DNA from: Betaproteobacteria bacterium
GTDB taxonomy: Bacteria; Pseudomonadota; Gammaproteobacteria; Burkholderiales; WYBJ01
Length of the DNA stretch: 64,000 nucleotides
Assembly: GCA_009377585.1 (NCBI GenBank)
Contig: WHTS01000013.1
Coordinates: 1-64,000, forward strand
Direction: 5' to 3'
The position numbers and the translations under genes are program-made. The notes beneath the pieces were generated by a model, which ran no database searches, had not been told where the DNA came from, and saw only the letters and a program-made list of their open reading frames with translations. Below are positions 25,486 through 33,545 of the stretch, one piece after another (position 1 is the stretch's first letter; each line of letters begins with the position of its first letter).

Positions 25486-27327
25486 ATGCCAAAGCCTGCC
25501 TCGATCCGGCGCAGCGTGACCCGGGTGGTGTTGCTGACGACGGCAACGGCGCTACTCATCAACGCGATCGCCTTGATCGCCTTGGATATCGGCGCGTTCC
25601 GTAACGCGGAGCTGGCGGACTTTCAAGTGCAGGCCGACATGCTCGCGCGCGCCTCGGCAGCGGCCGTCGCGTTCAATGACGTGAAGGAGGCCAACCGGGC
25701 GTTGCGCCTGTTCGAGCAGAATCCGAACTTGCAGGCTGCGGCCATCTACCGTGCCGACGGGCGTCTGTTTGCTTCCTATGCGCGCAAAGGTGCATCCAAG
25801 CCGCCTCCCATGGCGAACGCCAGCGGGGTTGATTTCGAACGCGACCGGCTGCGCGGCTTTCATACCGTTCACGAGGACGACGGGGCCGTCAACACGGTCT
25901 ACCTCCATATGAACTCGCTTCTTTATGACCGGGCGCTGCGCTATCTCGCCATTCTCGCCGCAGTCATGGCGGGTGTACTGGGTATCGCCCTGTTCCTCGC
26001 GCATCGGCTGCAACAATCGGTGACAGGCCCCATCCTGGTCGTGGCAGACGCGGCCAAGCAGGTGGTCGAGCGCCGCGACTACAGTGTTCGCGTCGCGCCG
26101 CAGCCGGGAACGGAAACCGGCGTGCTCGCCGAGGCATTCAATTACATGCTGGCGGCGCTGGGCGATGAGATCCGGGAACGCCGGCACGCGGAGTCGGCGC
26201 TGCGCGAGGCGGATAGCCGCAAGGACCGCTTTCTGGCGACGCTCGCACACGAGTTGCGCAATCCGCTCGCGCCGATCGTCACGTGCTTCCAGCTGCTGCG
26301 GCGCTACGGCGGCGGCGACGCCGCGCAAGAACGGGCGCACGAGGTGATCGACCGACAGGTGCGCCATATGACCCGGCTGCTCGACGATCTGCTCGATGTC
26401 GCTCGAATCACCAACGACAAGGTGCAGTTGCGCAAGCAACGCCTCACCCTGGCATCGGTGATCGAAGCGGCGGTCGAGGCCACGCGGCCGGCGATCGATC
26501 GCGCCGGGCATAAGCTCTCCGTCGCCATCCCACAGGAGCCTCTTTATATCGACGGCGATGCCGTCCGCCTCGCCCAGGTCTTCGCCAACCTGCTCAACAA
26601 TGCCGCCAAATACACGAACCGCGGCGGAATGATTGCCCTCACCGCCGCGCGCAAGGACACGCATGCTGAAGTGACGGTCGCGGACCAAGGCATTGGCATC
26701 GCCGCAGAAGACTTGCCGAAGATTTTTTCGATCTTCGCCCAATCCGATCCGGCGCGCGACCGCTCGGAAGGCGGCCTCGGAATCGGACTGTTTCTGGTAA
26801 AGGCGCTCACCGAGTTGCACGGCGGCGCCGCCAGCGTCGCCAGTGCCGGCCTGGGACGGGGCAGCCAGTTTACGGTCCGCCTGCCTCTTGCCGATGTTCA
26901 GGGGCTGGAGCTGGTTGCGGGAACGCAGATCGCGCCTCCCGAGAGCGTGCCGCGCCGGATTCTGATCGCCGACGACAACCGAGACGCTGCCGAATCGCTG
27001 GCCACGATGCTGCGCTTGCAGGGCAACGACGTGCAGGTCGCACTCGATGGTGTCGAAGCGATGGCGATCGCGCACAACTATCAGCCCGATACCGCGCTGC
27101 TGGATATCGGCATGCCCGGTCTCACCGGCTACGAGGTGGCCCGGCGTATCCGGCAAGCACCGTGGGGTCGAACGATGGTGCTGGTGGCGGTTACGGGCTG
27201 GGGGGCGATGGACGATCGGGAACGTGCGCGCGAGGCGGGCTTCGACCATCACCTCACGAAACCCGCCCGCATCGAGGATATCGAGCGCATCTTACGGGAA
27301 GAGCCGATGCGCCGGGTGGCGGGGTGA
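25486..27327 (+). CDS. Hybrid sensor histidine kinase/response regulator with CHASE8-like sensor
   Basis: A 613-residue membrane kinase. The N-terminal helix (VVLLTTATALLINAIALIAL) is followed by a periplasmic sensor of about 120 residues resembling CHASE8 (SAAAVAFNDVKEANRALR, LQAAAIYRADGRLFASYAR). A second helix and HAMP linker precede the HisKA domain, with the phospho-accepting His in FLATLAHELRNPLAPIV. The ATPase has LNNAAKYTNRGG and EGGLGIGLFLVKAL. The C-terminal receiver shows IADDNRDAAE, phospho-acceptor ALLDIGMPG, a Thr in AVTGWG and Lys in HLTKPAR. CHASE8 is the periplasmic partner of YfiR in YfiN. It is divergent from the yfiR gene, so the two probably work together. Confidence 0.9.
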   Translation: MPKPASIRRSVTRVVLLTTATALLINAIALIALDIGAFRNAELADFQVQADMLARASAAAVAFNDVKEANRALRLFEQNPNLQAAAIYRADGRLFASYARKGASKPPPMANASGVDFERDRLRGFHTVHEDDGAVNTVYLHMNSLLYDRALRYLAILAAVMAGVLGIALFLAHRLQQSVTGPILVVADAAKQVVERRDYSVRVAPQPGTETGVLAEAFNYMLAALGDEIRERRHAESALREADSRKDRFLATLAHELRNPLAPIVTCFQLLRRYGGGDAAQERAHEVIDRQVRHMTRLLDDLLDVARITNDKVQLRKQRLTLASVIEAAVEATRPAIDRAGHKLSVAIPQEPLYIDGDAVRLAQVFANLLNNAAKYTNRGGMIALTAARKDTHAEVTVADQGIGIAAEDLPKIFSIFAQSDPARDRSEGGLGIGLFLVKALTELHGGAASVASAGLGRGSQFTVRLPLADVQGLELVAGTQIAPPESVPRRILIADDNRDAAESLATMLRLQGNDVQVALDGVEAMAIAHNYQPDTALLDIGMPGLTGYEVARRIRQAPWGRTMVLVAVTGWGAMDDRERAREAGFDHHLTKPARIEDIERILREEPMRRVAG

Positions 27328-27432
27328 AGCGCCCATTCGTCCGTGCCGGCGAAGTCGGTCAAGGAGCTGACCGGCAAGCTGTCGGCAATGCTGCGCCGAG
27401 TGCCAGGTGGTACGCTCGAAGCCCTGGCGAGA

Positions 27433-27900
27433 TCATGCGCGCCTCATCCCTTCGATCCGCGTTCTGAGCTTGTCGCGAGCGGCGACAACCTCGTCGCGCA
27501 GCGGCGCGTCGACATTCAACTGCCCCAGGAAGTAATCCACCGCAGCCAGCGCGCGTTGCGCCAGCGCGAGGTTACGATCGAAGCTGCCTTGATCGGCGGC
27601 GGCCTGCGCAATATCCAGGAACGCATGTGCCGAGTCGCAGTCCGCAAGGATGGACGCAGTACCGGTGTGCGCCGCCTTTTGCAGCTCGCTGCGCGGTCGG
27701 CCTTCGTCCCATGCTGCGCGCGCATGATCGTAGCGCCAGCTCATGCCCGGCACGGAGGCCGACAAAGATCTGATCTCGACATCGCGACCCGCGTCGATAT
27801 GATCGGCCGCGATGCGCTGCGCCTGATCGAGCGAGCGGAATATGCCTATCGGCCGACCGTCCGCCCGCAGCTCGTAACCGACCGGGTCATCGATACTCAT
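27433..27900 (-). CDS. Hypothetical protein related to the 24057-24350 product
   Basis: A 155-residue protein. The first 65 residues are an alpha/beta domain (GYELRADGRPIGIFRSLDQA, GRDVEIRSLS), and the last 75 a helical part that matches the small protein at 24057 (AFLDIAQ, RALAAVDYFLGQ, RDKLRTRI). No signal peptide. I know no named family. ATG 27900 follows a GGTGAGG site. It overlaps the damaged end of the patatin gene by 14 bp on the same strand, so translation coupling to that gene is possible. It lies downstream of and convergent with the hybrid kinase. Confidence 0.65.
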   Translation of the reverse strand: MSIDDPVGYELRADGRPIGIFRSLDQAQRIAADHIDAGRDVEIRSLSASVPGMSWRYDHARAAWDEGRPRSELQKAAHTGTASILADCDSAHAFLDIAQAAADQGSFDRNLALAQRALAAVDYFLGQLNVDAPLRDEVVAARDKLRTRIEGMRRA

Positions 27901-30064
27901 GCGACGTACACCTCACCGAAGAATCATACTCGCCTCGGGGCGTGCGTCTACCACATTGCTCCAGCGGATTGCCGACTTTGCCGAATTCGATGGAAGCGCC
28001 GCCGTACGCGCCCTCCAGCAGAGTCCCTCGGAGGATTCGGTGGTAATACATCAATCGGCCGAATTTCATGTTCTCGCCAACCAGTTGACCGGTCGCGTAT
28101 CCCGATTGCTGCAAGAAGCCACCCCATTGAAACAAATCGAAGCGCGGCAGCGAATTCGACCCGATCTTGCCGCCGAATTTCAGAGCGACATTGAACGTGT
28201 GACTACCGAACGAATACGCGCCGGTCGCTTCGGCGTCCCACTTGGCGTAGTCATCGTCGGCGCCCAGCTGGCTTGTCGACTTGTACAGCCTCATCCCGCT
28301 GCGCCACCCGTTGCGCGGGAAATGCACGCTGTCGGCTCGATCGAAAAGCAGACGAAGCGTGTACGCTCCTCGAGTAACGTTCGACGCCCCGGGGGACAGG
28401 GTTTCGGGTCCGGTGTCGAGCTTCGGCTCGAGCGTGCCGCCCTCGATTCCCAAGCGCAGCTCGCCATATTGGCCCATCACGCTTCCAAGGTCCACGGCCG
28501 CAAGGGCGGATGTCGTATCGTAGGTCGCAATGCGGCGATCGCCCTGATAGAGGTCGGCCGAGCGGCGCTCGTAACTCACACGCGGTGCGACGAAGAACTG
28601 GCCCTCCGGAGTCAGCGGCTGGTAGAACTCGCTCCCCACGCTGCTGGTGCGGCCGATCTGTAGGTCGGTTCGCCATTCCGCGCCCAACGTGTTGAGCCAG
28701 CGTTTCCGATAGCTGCCGATCAGATTGAAGTACGCATCGCCCTTGAAATCGCTGGAAAGGCCGATCCCGAACCGCAGCGTGTCCAAGCCCCAGGATTTCT
28801 CGATCGCATCGACCACCAGTACTCGCTTGCTCGGTTCCTCCAGGAAGCGGTAGCTCACGTGTTCGAAGTCTCCCGTTCCGTAGATGCGGCGCATGTCGCG
28901 GTCGAGGACTTGCTGGTCGATTGGCCGTCCGGACCGAGTTTCCATGCCTGCCTGCGCGGTGCGCGGATTGACGCTGCGCATGGGCGCAAAACGGATTTCG
29001 TCGACGGGTTGCAGGTCGGGCACTACCTCCACCGTTTGGCGTTGGCGTAGCGCAGCGTATTCGGCTGCCGGGAGCGAGAGCCGCGCGAGCTGATCGGCCA
29101 CCTTGCGCGCAGCCGCTTCGCCGAGGGGCTCGATTTTTGGCAGGTTGTCGAAGTCGCCTGTCGTGAAATCTCCCAGGTCCGGGGAAATGAGGATGTCGGT
29201 GCTCTTCAGCGAAGCCAGGGAAACCTGGACATTCTGTTCCGTGAGAATACTGAACATCTGGCTGCTCACACCGAGAATCCCGTTCAGCTGCTCGCGCTTC
29301 AGAAGGGGTGTGCCGACATTCACGGCGATGACGATGTCGGCACCCATTGCCCGCGCCGTCTCCACCGGCAGGTTGCTGGTGAGCATGCCATCGACCAGCA
29401 TCATGCCGCCGAACTCCGCGGGCGCCACCGCTCCGGGAACGGACATGCTGGCGCGCATGACATTCGCGAGCTCGCCCTCGCTGAAGACGACCGCTTTGCC
29501 GGTCACCAGGTCCGTCGCAACGGCACGAAACGGGATCGGAAGATCATCGAAGCGGTGGAATCCCTTTACCTTCGACAGCCGACGCAATACCGTCTCGAGC
29601 TGCACGCCGGTGACCAGGCCCTTGGCGAGCGTCAAACCGCCGCTGCCGATCCCGATCTCGGGACCTACGAAATTCTTGATGTCCTCCTGTTTCTGCCGAA
29701 TGGATCGCTCCTGCCGCGGCGGGCGTTCCTTGAACAGCAGCTCGGTCGAGATACTGGCGTTGATCTTCTCCATTTCCGCGACACTCATGCCGGTCGCGTA
29801 GGCTGCACCTACCAGAGAGCCCATGCTGGTTCCGGCTATGCAGTCGATCGGTACACGGTATTCCTCCAATACCTTTAGCACGCCGACGTGCGCCGCGCCA
29901 CGCGCGCCTCCTCCGGATAACACCAGGCAAATCTTCGGTCGCGTCGTGCCACCGGCGGCGGAACCCGTGTCCGGCGTTGCAGGCAGCGCCACGCTGGGCA
30001 GCATGGCGGCGACGGCCAAGAAGGCGGCTGCTGTAAATGGTTTGCAACGCAGTTGGCTCAACAT
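27887..30064 (-). CDS. Patatin-like phospholipase with beta-barrel (type Vd autotransporter), C-terminus damaged
   Basis: A 725-residue PlpD-like protein. A signal peptide ends near residue 29. The patatin domain has the oxyanion loop LSGGGARGAAHVGVL (50-64), the nucleophile Ser80 in GTSMGS, and the Asp in LVDGMLTSNLP. After a linker, a POTRA-like element (VSYRFLEEPSKRVLVVDAIE) leads into a 16-strand-type barrel. The last 35 residues after GGASIEFGKVGNPL (QCGRRTPRGEYDSSVRC...) are polar and unlike a barrel; the expected final strands and terminal aromatic residue are absent. The barrel is therefore probably incomplete. ATG 30064. It likely once exported a phospholipase to the surface. A frameshift or deletion near 27950 is the cause. 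Confidence 0.85.
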   Translation of the reverse strand: MLSQLRCKPFTAAAFLAVAAMLPSVALPATPDTGSAAGGTTRPKICLVLSGGGARGAAHVGVLKVLEEYRVPIDCIAGTSMGSLVGAAYATGMSVAEMEKINASISTELLFKERPPRQERSIRQKQEDIKNFVGPEIGIGSGGLTLAKGLVTGVQLETVLRRLSKVKGFHRFDDLPIPFRAVATDLVTGKAVVFSEGELANVMRASMSVPGAVAPAEFGGMMLVDGMLTSNLPVETARAMGADIVIAVNVGTPLLKREQLNGILGVSSQMFSILTEQNVQVSLASLKSTDILISPDLGDFTTGDFDNLPKIEPLGEAAARKVADQLARLSLPAAEYAALRQRQTVEVVPDLQPVDEIRFAPMRSVNPRTAQAGMETRSGRPIDQQVLDRDMRRIYGTGDFEHVSYRFLEEPSKRVLVVDAIEKSWGLDTLRFGIGLSSDFKGDAYFNLIGSYRKRWLNTLGAEWRTDLQIGRTSSVGSEFYQPLTPEGQFFVAPRVSYERRSADLYQGDRRIATYDTTSALAAVDLGSVMGQYGELRLGIEGGTLEPKLDTGPETLSPGASNVTRGAYTLRLLFDRADSVHFPRNGWRSGMRLYKSTSQLGADDDYAKWDAEATGAYSFGSHTFNVALKFGGKIGSNSLPRFDLFQWGGFLQQSGYATGQLVGENMKFGRLMYYHRILRGTLLEGAYGGASIEFGKVGNPLEQCGRRTPRGEYDSSVRCTSHEYR

Positions 30065-30124
30065 TCTTCGCCTGCCTTCTGAAGCGATGTCGTGTTATTC
30101 GAATTCGGGCGAGCGATCATGCGT

Positions 30125-31239
30125 TCAGCGCCCCGGTTTCTCGATGATTCCGCCCGCGCCGCTGGCAGTCGGCGTTACCGGATGCGCGCGGATGCGCAGG
30201 GAGAAGTCCGCGGCGCTATCTGCGGCTTGCGCCCGGGAATTGACATGAGCGCGCTGCTTGAGCTCCGGAAACGCCACGCCGGTATCGAGCCGGCCCGTGT
30301 CGTACAGGTACTCCGGTACATAGCCGCTTGCCAGGATCTTCCAGCTGAACCGTGGATGTCCGGCATTGACCAGGGTATGAAACCAGATGTTGGTCGTGCA
30401 GTTGGTGGTGAGCGTGTTGTAGAACTCGGGCTGCGCTTTGAGGGCGTTGATCTTCTTTACGTACTCCATGAATAGTCGCCGGCCGTTCTCGATCGGGCCT
30501 CGCATGCGAAAGATGTAGACGTCCTCCGGCGGATCGCGGCGATAGTTGGTGCGCAGGCGAACCACGTCACGCTCGTCGGCCACCACGTAGTAGAGCTGGT
30601 ACTGACGGAAGAATCCCTTGAGCGTGGAATAACTTTCTCCCCGTTCCTTGCGCGTCTCGATGGAAACAGCGAGCTGGTCGCCGCCGGCAAAGGCGAAGCT
30701 GACGAAGATGTGTGCGATAGCCGTCCCCATCCAGTAGACGGCCACCAGATCGACCCCTTCCAGCTTGCTCAGATCGAAGCGCTTGCCGTAGTGGGCGGGG
30801 GTGTAATCGGTCTCGCTGCGGTAGGCGAAATTGCGAATGTTGTGCAGCGTGACGAAATCGCCCCCGACCGTGGCATGCGGCAACACCGCCACGTCGGCTT
30901 GCCAGTCGCGGTCGTTGGATGGCTCCAGGGCGCTCCACCACAGCAGCAGCCCTGCGAATAATGCGACGTAAGCCACGAGGGCCCGCCAGCGCCAGCGGCG
31001 GCAGCCCAGTGCGATCAGCGCGCCCAGCGATGCCACCGCGCGAATGCCACCGCCAGGCCATTGCGCAGCGCATCGTCGGACGGGCCGGCGTTGATGATCG
31101 CGAGCACGCCCCAACCGCTGGTTGCAAGCATGAGCACGCCGAGCAAACCCAGTCCCAGGGCGGCGGCGATTCGGACCGGGACATTGCGCATTGCGGACGC
31201 GCGCGTGAGATCGGTGATGGATTGATCGCTGGAGGTCAT
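30125..31239 (-). pseudogene. DUF4105 (Lnb periplasmic-domain) membrane protein with a frameshift
   Basis: From ATG 31239 one frame encodes a membrane N-terminus (MTSSDQSITDLTRASAMRNV, ALGLGLLGVLMLATSGWGVL, then DDALRNGLAVAFA). It closes soon after. The next frame continues the protein as SLGALIALG, RRWRWRALVAYVALFAGLLL, and the periplasmic domain: VTLHNIRNFAYRSETDYTPA, FVSFAFAGGDQLAVSIETRK, DVVRLRTNYRRDPPEDVYIF and the Cys motif TLTTNCTTNIWFH. A single missing base near 31038-31046 explains the shift. Downstream of the lesion the domain reads cleanly to 30125, so it is recent or a sequencing error. Family members have unknown biochemical roles; the NCTTN motif is their conserved core. Confidence 0.75.
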
Positions 31240-31267
31240 CGTTCGAATCGTCTCGATGTCGGCAAGG

Positions 31268-32494
31268 TCAAAGGCCGAACAGCATCTTGAGTAACCGCTG
31301 CGCCAGTTCGTCGGTCGGAAAGAACAACAATACGAGGGGCAACAGAGGCAGGACCGCGGATGCCACAAACGTGACCAGCAGCCGCTGGCTCACCGGAATC
31401 AGACGCATATCGCGCACGATGCCGACGCTGGTGGCAAAGTCGGCCATCGACTGCACATCCCCCGTGCCCAACAGTTCATCTGGGCGGATCGCGGCTGCAC
31501 CCAGCCATTTCCTCTCGAATTCGTTCACGTAGCGCGCTGCAAGCTGCATGTACGTATCCAGGCCCTTCACTCTGCATAGCCAGAGTTGCGGGGCGAAAAC
31601 GAACATCGGCCCCAGGAACATCGCTGCTTCGATGACGAGCACGAATGCGATCGCCGGGTATATCGCCGTCGGCGTCGTCGTGCCGGAGACAACGCTCTCC
31701 GCCAGCATGGCCGCTTGCAGCGACGAGAGTGCGACAATCAGCAGGGCGAATTCGGAATGCACCACCTCCAGATATCCCAGCCCGCCGGCGCCGTCGGGAT
31801 GCGTCGGCACGAGGTGCAATTCCAGCCTCGCCACGCGCCAAAGAAAGTACGACCAAAGACAAATGCGCCACAGCCACCGGAGAACAAGGAAGCGAAAGAG
31901 CGTGAGGCACACGAGCCAGTACCACTGAGCCGTCAAGCCAGGTTCGCTCGCGACGGGGCCCGTCGCAGTCGATCCGAGCAGGGGCAGCACCGGGGCAATC
32001 GTGGACATCACAACGGCCGCCAGCAGGCACACCGACTCCGGCAGCCACGAGTCCTTCCATCGCCTGATGCGTGCGAGCTCGGCGTCGAAGGCCGGCAATA
32101 CCGTATCCGGAACGACGCCCGAACGCACGATCGTGTGCACGAACACGGCCATTCGCGGATCCAGCAGGCTTTCGCACCAGAAGAACAGCGGAATGGCGAC
32201 CAGCAAGCGAACATGCCCGCCGATCACCGAGAGGGAAAAAACCTGATCGACGATGCCCTCGATCGCTGCCAGCAGCAGCAGGATGCTCCAACAGGACACG
32301 CCCAGCGCGAGTCCCAAAGGAACCGTGTTCGATCCGCCTCGGACGAGTCCGAGGCGCTGTCCGAGCCGGTGCAGCGGGCCGCCCAGCAGCGAGAAATCGT
32401 CGAGCTTCCTGGCCTCGTTCGAAATTGGGCACCTATCCGTCGTCTGGCTCGAGCAAGGCGCTGGCACAGATCCGCCCGTGCCATCCGAATTCAT
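31268..32494 (-). CDS. Polytopic membrane protein of unknown family
   Basis: A 408-residue protein with about six hydrophobic segments: LGVSCWSILLLLAAIEGIV, LLVAIPLFFWCESL, CLLAAVVMSTIAPVLPLLG, LVCLTLFRFLVLRWLWRICL, FVLVIEAAMFLGPMFVF and SAVLPLLPLVLLF. Between helices 4 and 5 is a polar stretch with HLVPTHPDGAGGLGYLEVVH, which is the most conserved-looking region and may carry functional His/Asp residues. I do not recognise a named family. It lies 28 bp upstream of the frameshifted DUF4105 gene on the same strand and probably shares its mRNA. ATG 32494 overlaps the stop of the primase fragment by ATGA. Confidence is high that it is coding. Confidence 0.75.
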   Translation of the reverse strand: MNSDGTGGSVPAPCSSQTTDRCPISNEARKLDDFSLLGGPLHRLGQRLGLVRGGSNTVPLGLALGVSCWSILLLLAAIEGIVDQVFSLSVIGGHVRLLVAIPLFFWCESLLDPRMAVFVHTIVRSGVVPDTVLPAFDAELARIRRWKDSWLPESVCLLAAVVMSTIAPVLPLLGSTATGPVASEPGLTAQWYWLVCLTLFRFLVLRWLWRICLWSYFLWRVARLELHLVPTHPDGAGGLGYLEVVHSEFALLIVALSSLQAAMLAESVVSGTTTPTAIYPAIAFVLVIEAAMFLGPMFVFAPQLWLCRVKGLDTYMQLAARYVNEFERKWLGAAAIRPDELLGTGDVQSMADFATSVGIVRDMRLIPVSQRLLVTFVASAVLPLLPLVLLFFPTDELAQRLLKMLFGL

Positions 32495-32823
32495 GGCGAA
32501 TAGTGTCTTCGAATCGTGATGGATGTCGGTGTTGGTGCTGGTGTTGGCGTTGGCGACTTGCGCACCGTCGCTCGGGAGCGCACCGTCGCTTGGCGTGTCG
32601 TCGGCTCGTGCGCACGCCCATTGATCAGCCCACGGGCGGTAAGTGCATCGCTTATGGCATCCTGCGAGCAGCCGGCGCGGCAGTGCCAGAGCAGCCGGCC
32701 ATCGTCGCCTGTGTGCAGTGCCAGACTCGGGTGCGCATCGTCATGGCAGGGGCATATCGCCACAAACCCGGCACCATCGCGCCGTGCACCGCCGAGTGCG
32801 TCAGCGATCTGTTCGGGCGACAT
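32491..32823 (-). CDS. CHC2-type primase zinc-ribbon fragment
   Basis: A 110-residue product (ATG 32823) that looks like the N-terminal zinc-binding domain of a phage or satellite DNA primase: MSPEQIADALGGARRDG, CPCHDDAHPSLAL, and LLWHCRAGCSQDAISDAL. In full-length enzymes this is followed by a Toprim and helicase domain, but here the frame turns into a Pro-Thr rich tail (PTPTPAPTPTS) encoded by a G/T-rich repeat and stops. It is therefore probably a remnant. It belongs with the integrase 0.7 kb away. The stop overlaps the start of the unknown membrane protein. Confidence 0.6.
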   Translation of the reverse strand: MSPEQIADALGGARRDGAGFVAICPCHDDAHPSLALHTGDDGRLLWHCRAGCSQDAISDALTARGLINGRAHEPTTRQATVRSRATVRKSPTPTPAPTPTSITIRRHYSP

Positions 32824-32945
32824 GCTAAGCGGCTGTCCGCCTCGACCAGGGCGGCGTTTGCGGTCGCGTCGCCCTGGCGCCGGCCAGGTATTCACTCCGC
32901 TCCGGCGTTTCTTCTTCGAGTCGCGTCATGCAGCGGCTCGCTCGC

Positions 32946-33092
32946 TCAGGCGATTACAGTAAGCGCTGCTCTGATCTCGCCGGCGCTATGCGTGCCGTGC
33001 TTCGCTTTCGGGATTAGGCCCTTCTTGACCCAACGTCGATACGTTGGCTCTGCAATGCCGCCGAATAGCGCGCGCACCACACACGGCTGCAC
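32946..33092 (-). CDS. AlpA-like HTH fragment
   Basis: A 48-residue frame from GTG 33092 reading FGGIAEPTYRRWVKKGLIP, then KAKHGTHSAGEIRAAL. This is the helix-turn-helix pattern of AlpA/excisionase-type proteins. It overlaps the 3' part of the gene at 33014-33397 in another frame and may be its true C-terminus after a 1-base change near 33100. Start and independence are uncertain. Confidence 0.35.
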   Translation of the reverse strand: MQPCVVRALFGGIAEPTYRRWVKKGLIPKAKHGTHSAGEIRAALTVIA

Positions 33093-33397
33093 GCGGGCAT
33101 CGTCAGGAAGCGACGGCCACAGGCGCTAAATCGCTCCGGAGGAAGATCGAGGATTCCGACTAGTTCGCCGCTAAGGTGGGCCTGTTCCATTGCCTTGCAA
33201 AGTTTAGAAGTCGCTGCAGGATCGTTTGGATAAAAGAGACGCACGATATCGTCGCACGACCAAGCGGGCACGATTCCTTGTTTGATGCAGTCTTCGATGT
33301 GTTCCACCATGCGTTGCCGCATCCGCGCGTCGTAGTATGGCGCGAGAATTCGGATACACTCGCGAAGCGCATTCGCCCCTTCGTCCGACAGGCTCAT
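33014..33397 (-). CDS. Hypothetical protein of the integrative element
   Basis: From ATG 33397 this 127-residue frame begins MSLSDEGANALRECIRILAP, then MRQRMVEHIEDCIKQGIVP, DIVRLFYPNDPAATSKLCKA and GILDLPPERFSACGRRF. The first 90 residues are helical and look coding. The last 30 (TMPACSRVWCARYSAALQSQ) are unlike a folded domain, whereas the +1 frame there carries an HTH. A frameshift joining the two is likely. I do not recognise the family. It lies between the primase fragment and the integrase and is part of the same remnant. Confidence 0.5.
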   Translation of the reverse strand: MSLSDEGANALRECIRILAPYYDARMRQRMVEHIEDCIKQGIVPAWSCDDIVRLFYPNDPAATSKLCKAMEQAHLSGELVGILDLPPERFSACGRRFLTMPACSRVWCARYSAALQSQRIDVGSRRA

Positions 33398-33545
33398 AGC
33401 ACGCCTTCCAGTGCTTTCCTTCAAGCGAGGAAGTCGCGCCAAGCCGGTGAAGGTGCCGGCGTTTCGGTGATCAGCCTAGGCGCGACAATTCAATCTTACC
33501 TTCGCCATTCCAGCCATCGAGTTTTGAGAGTTGCCGGCGCGGGTC

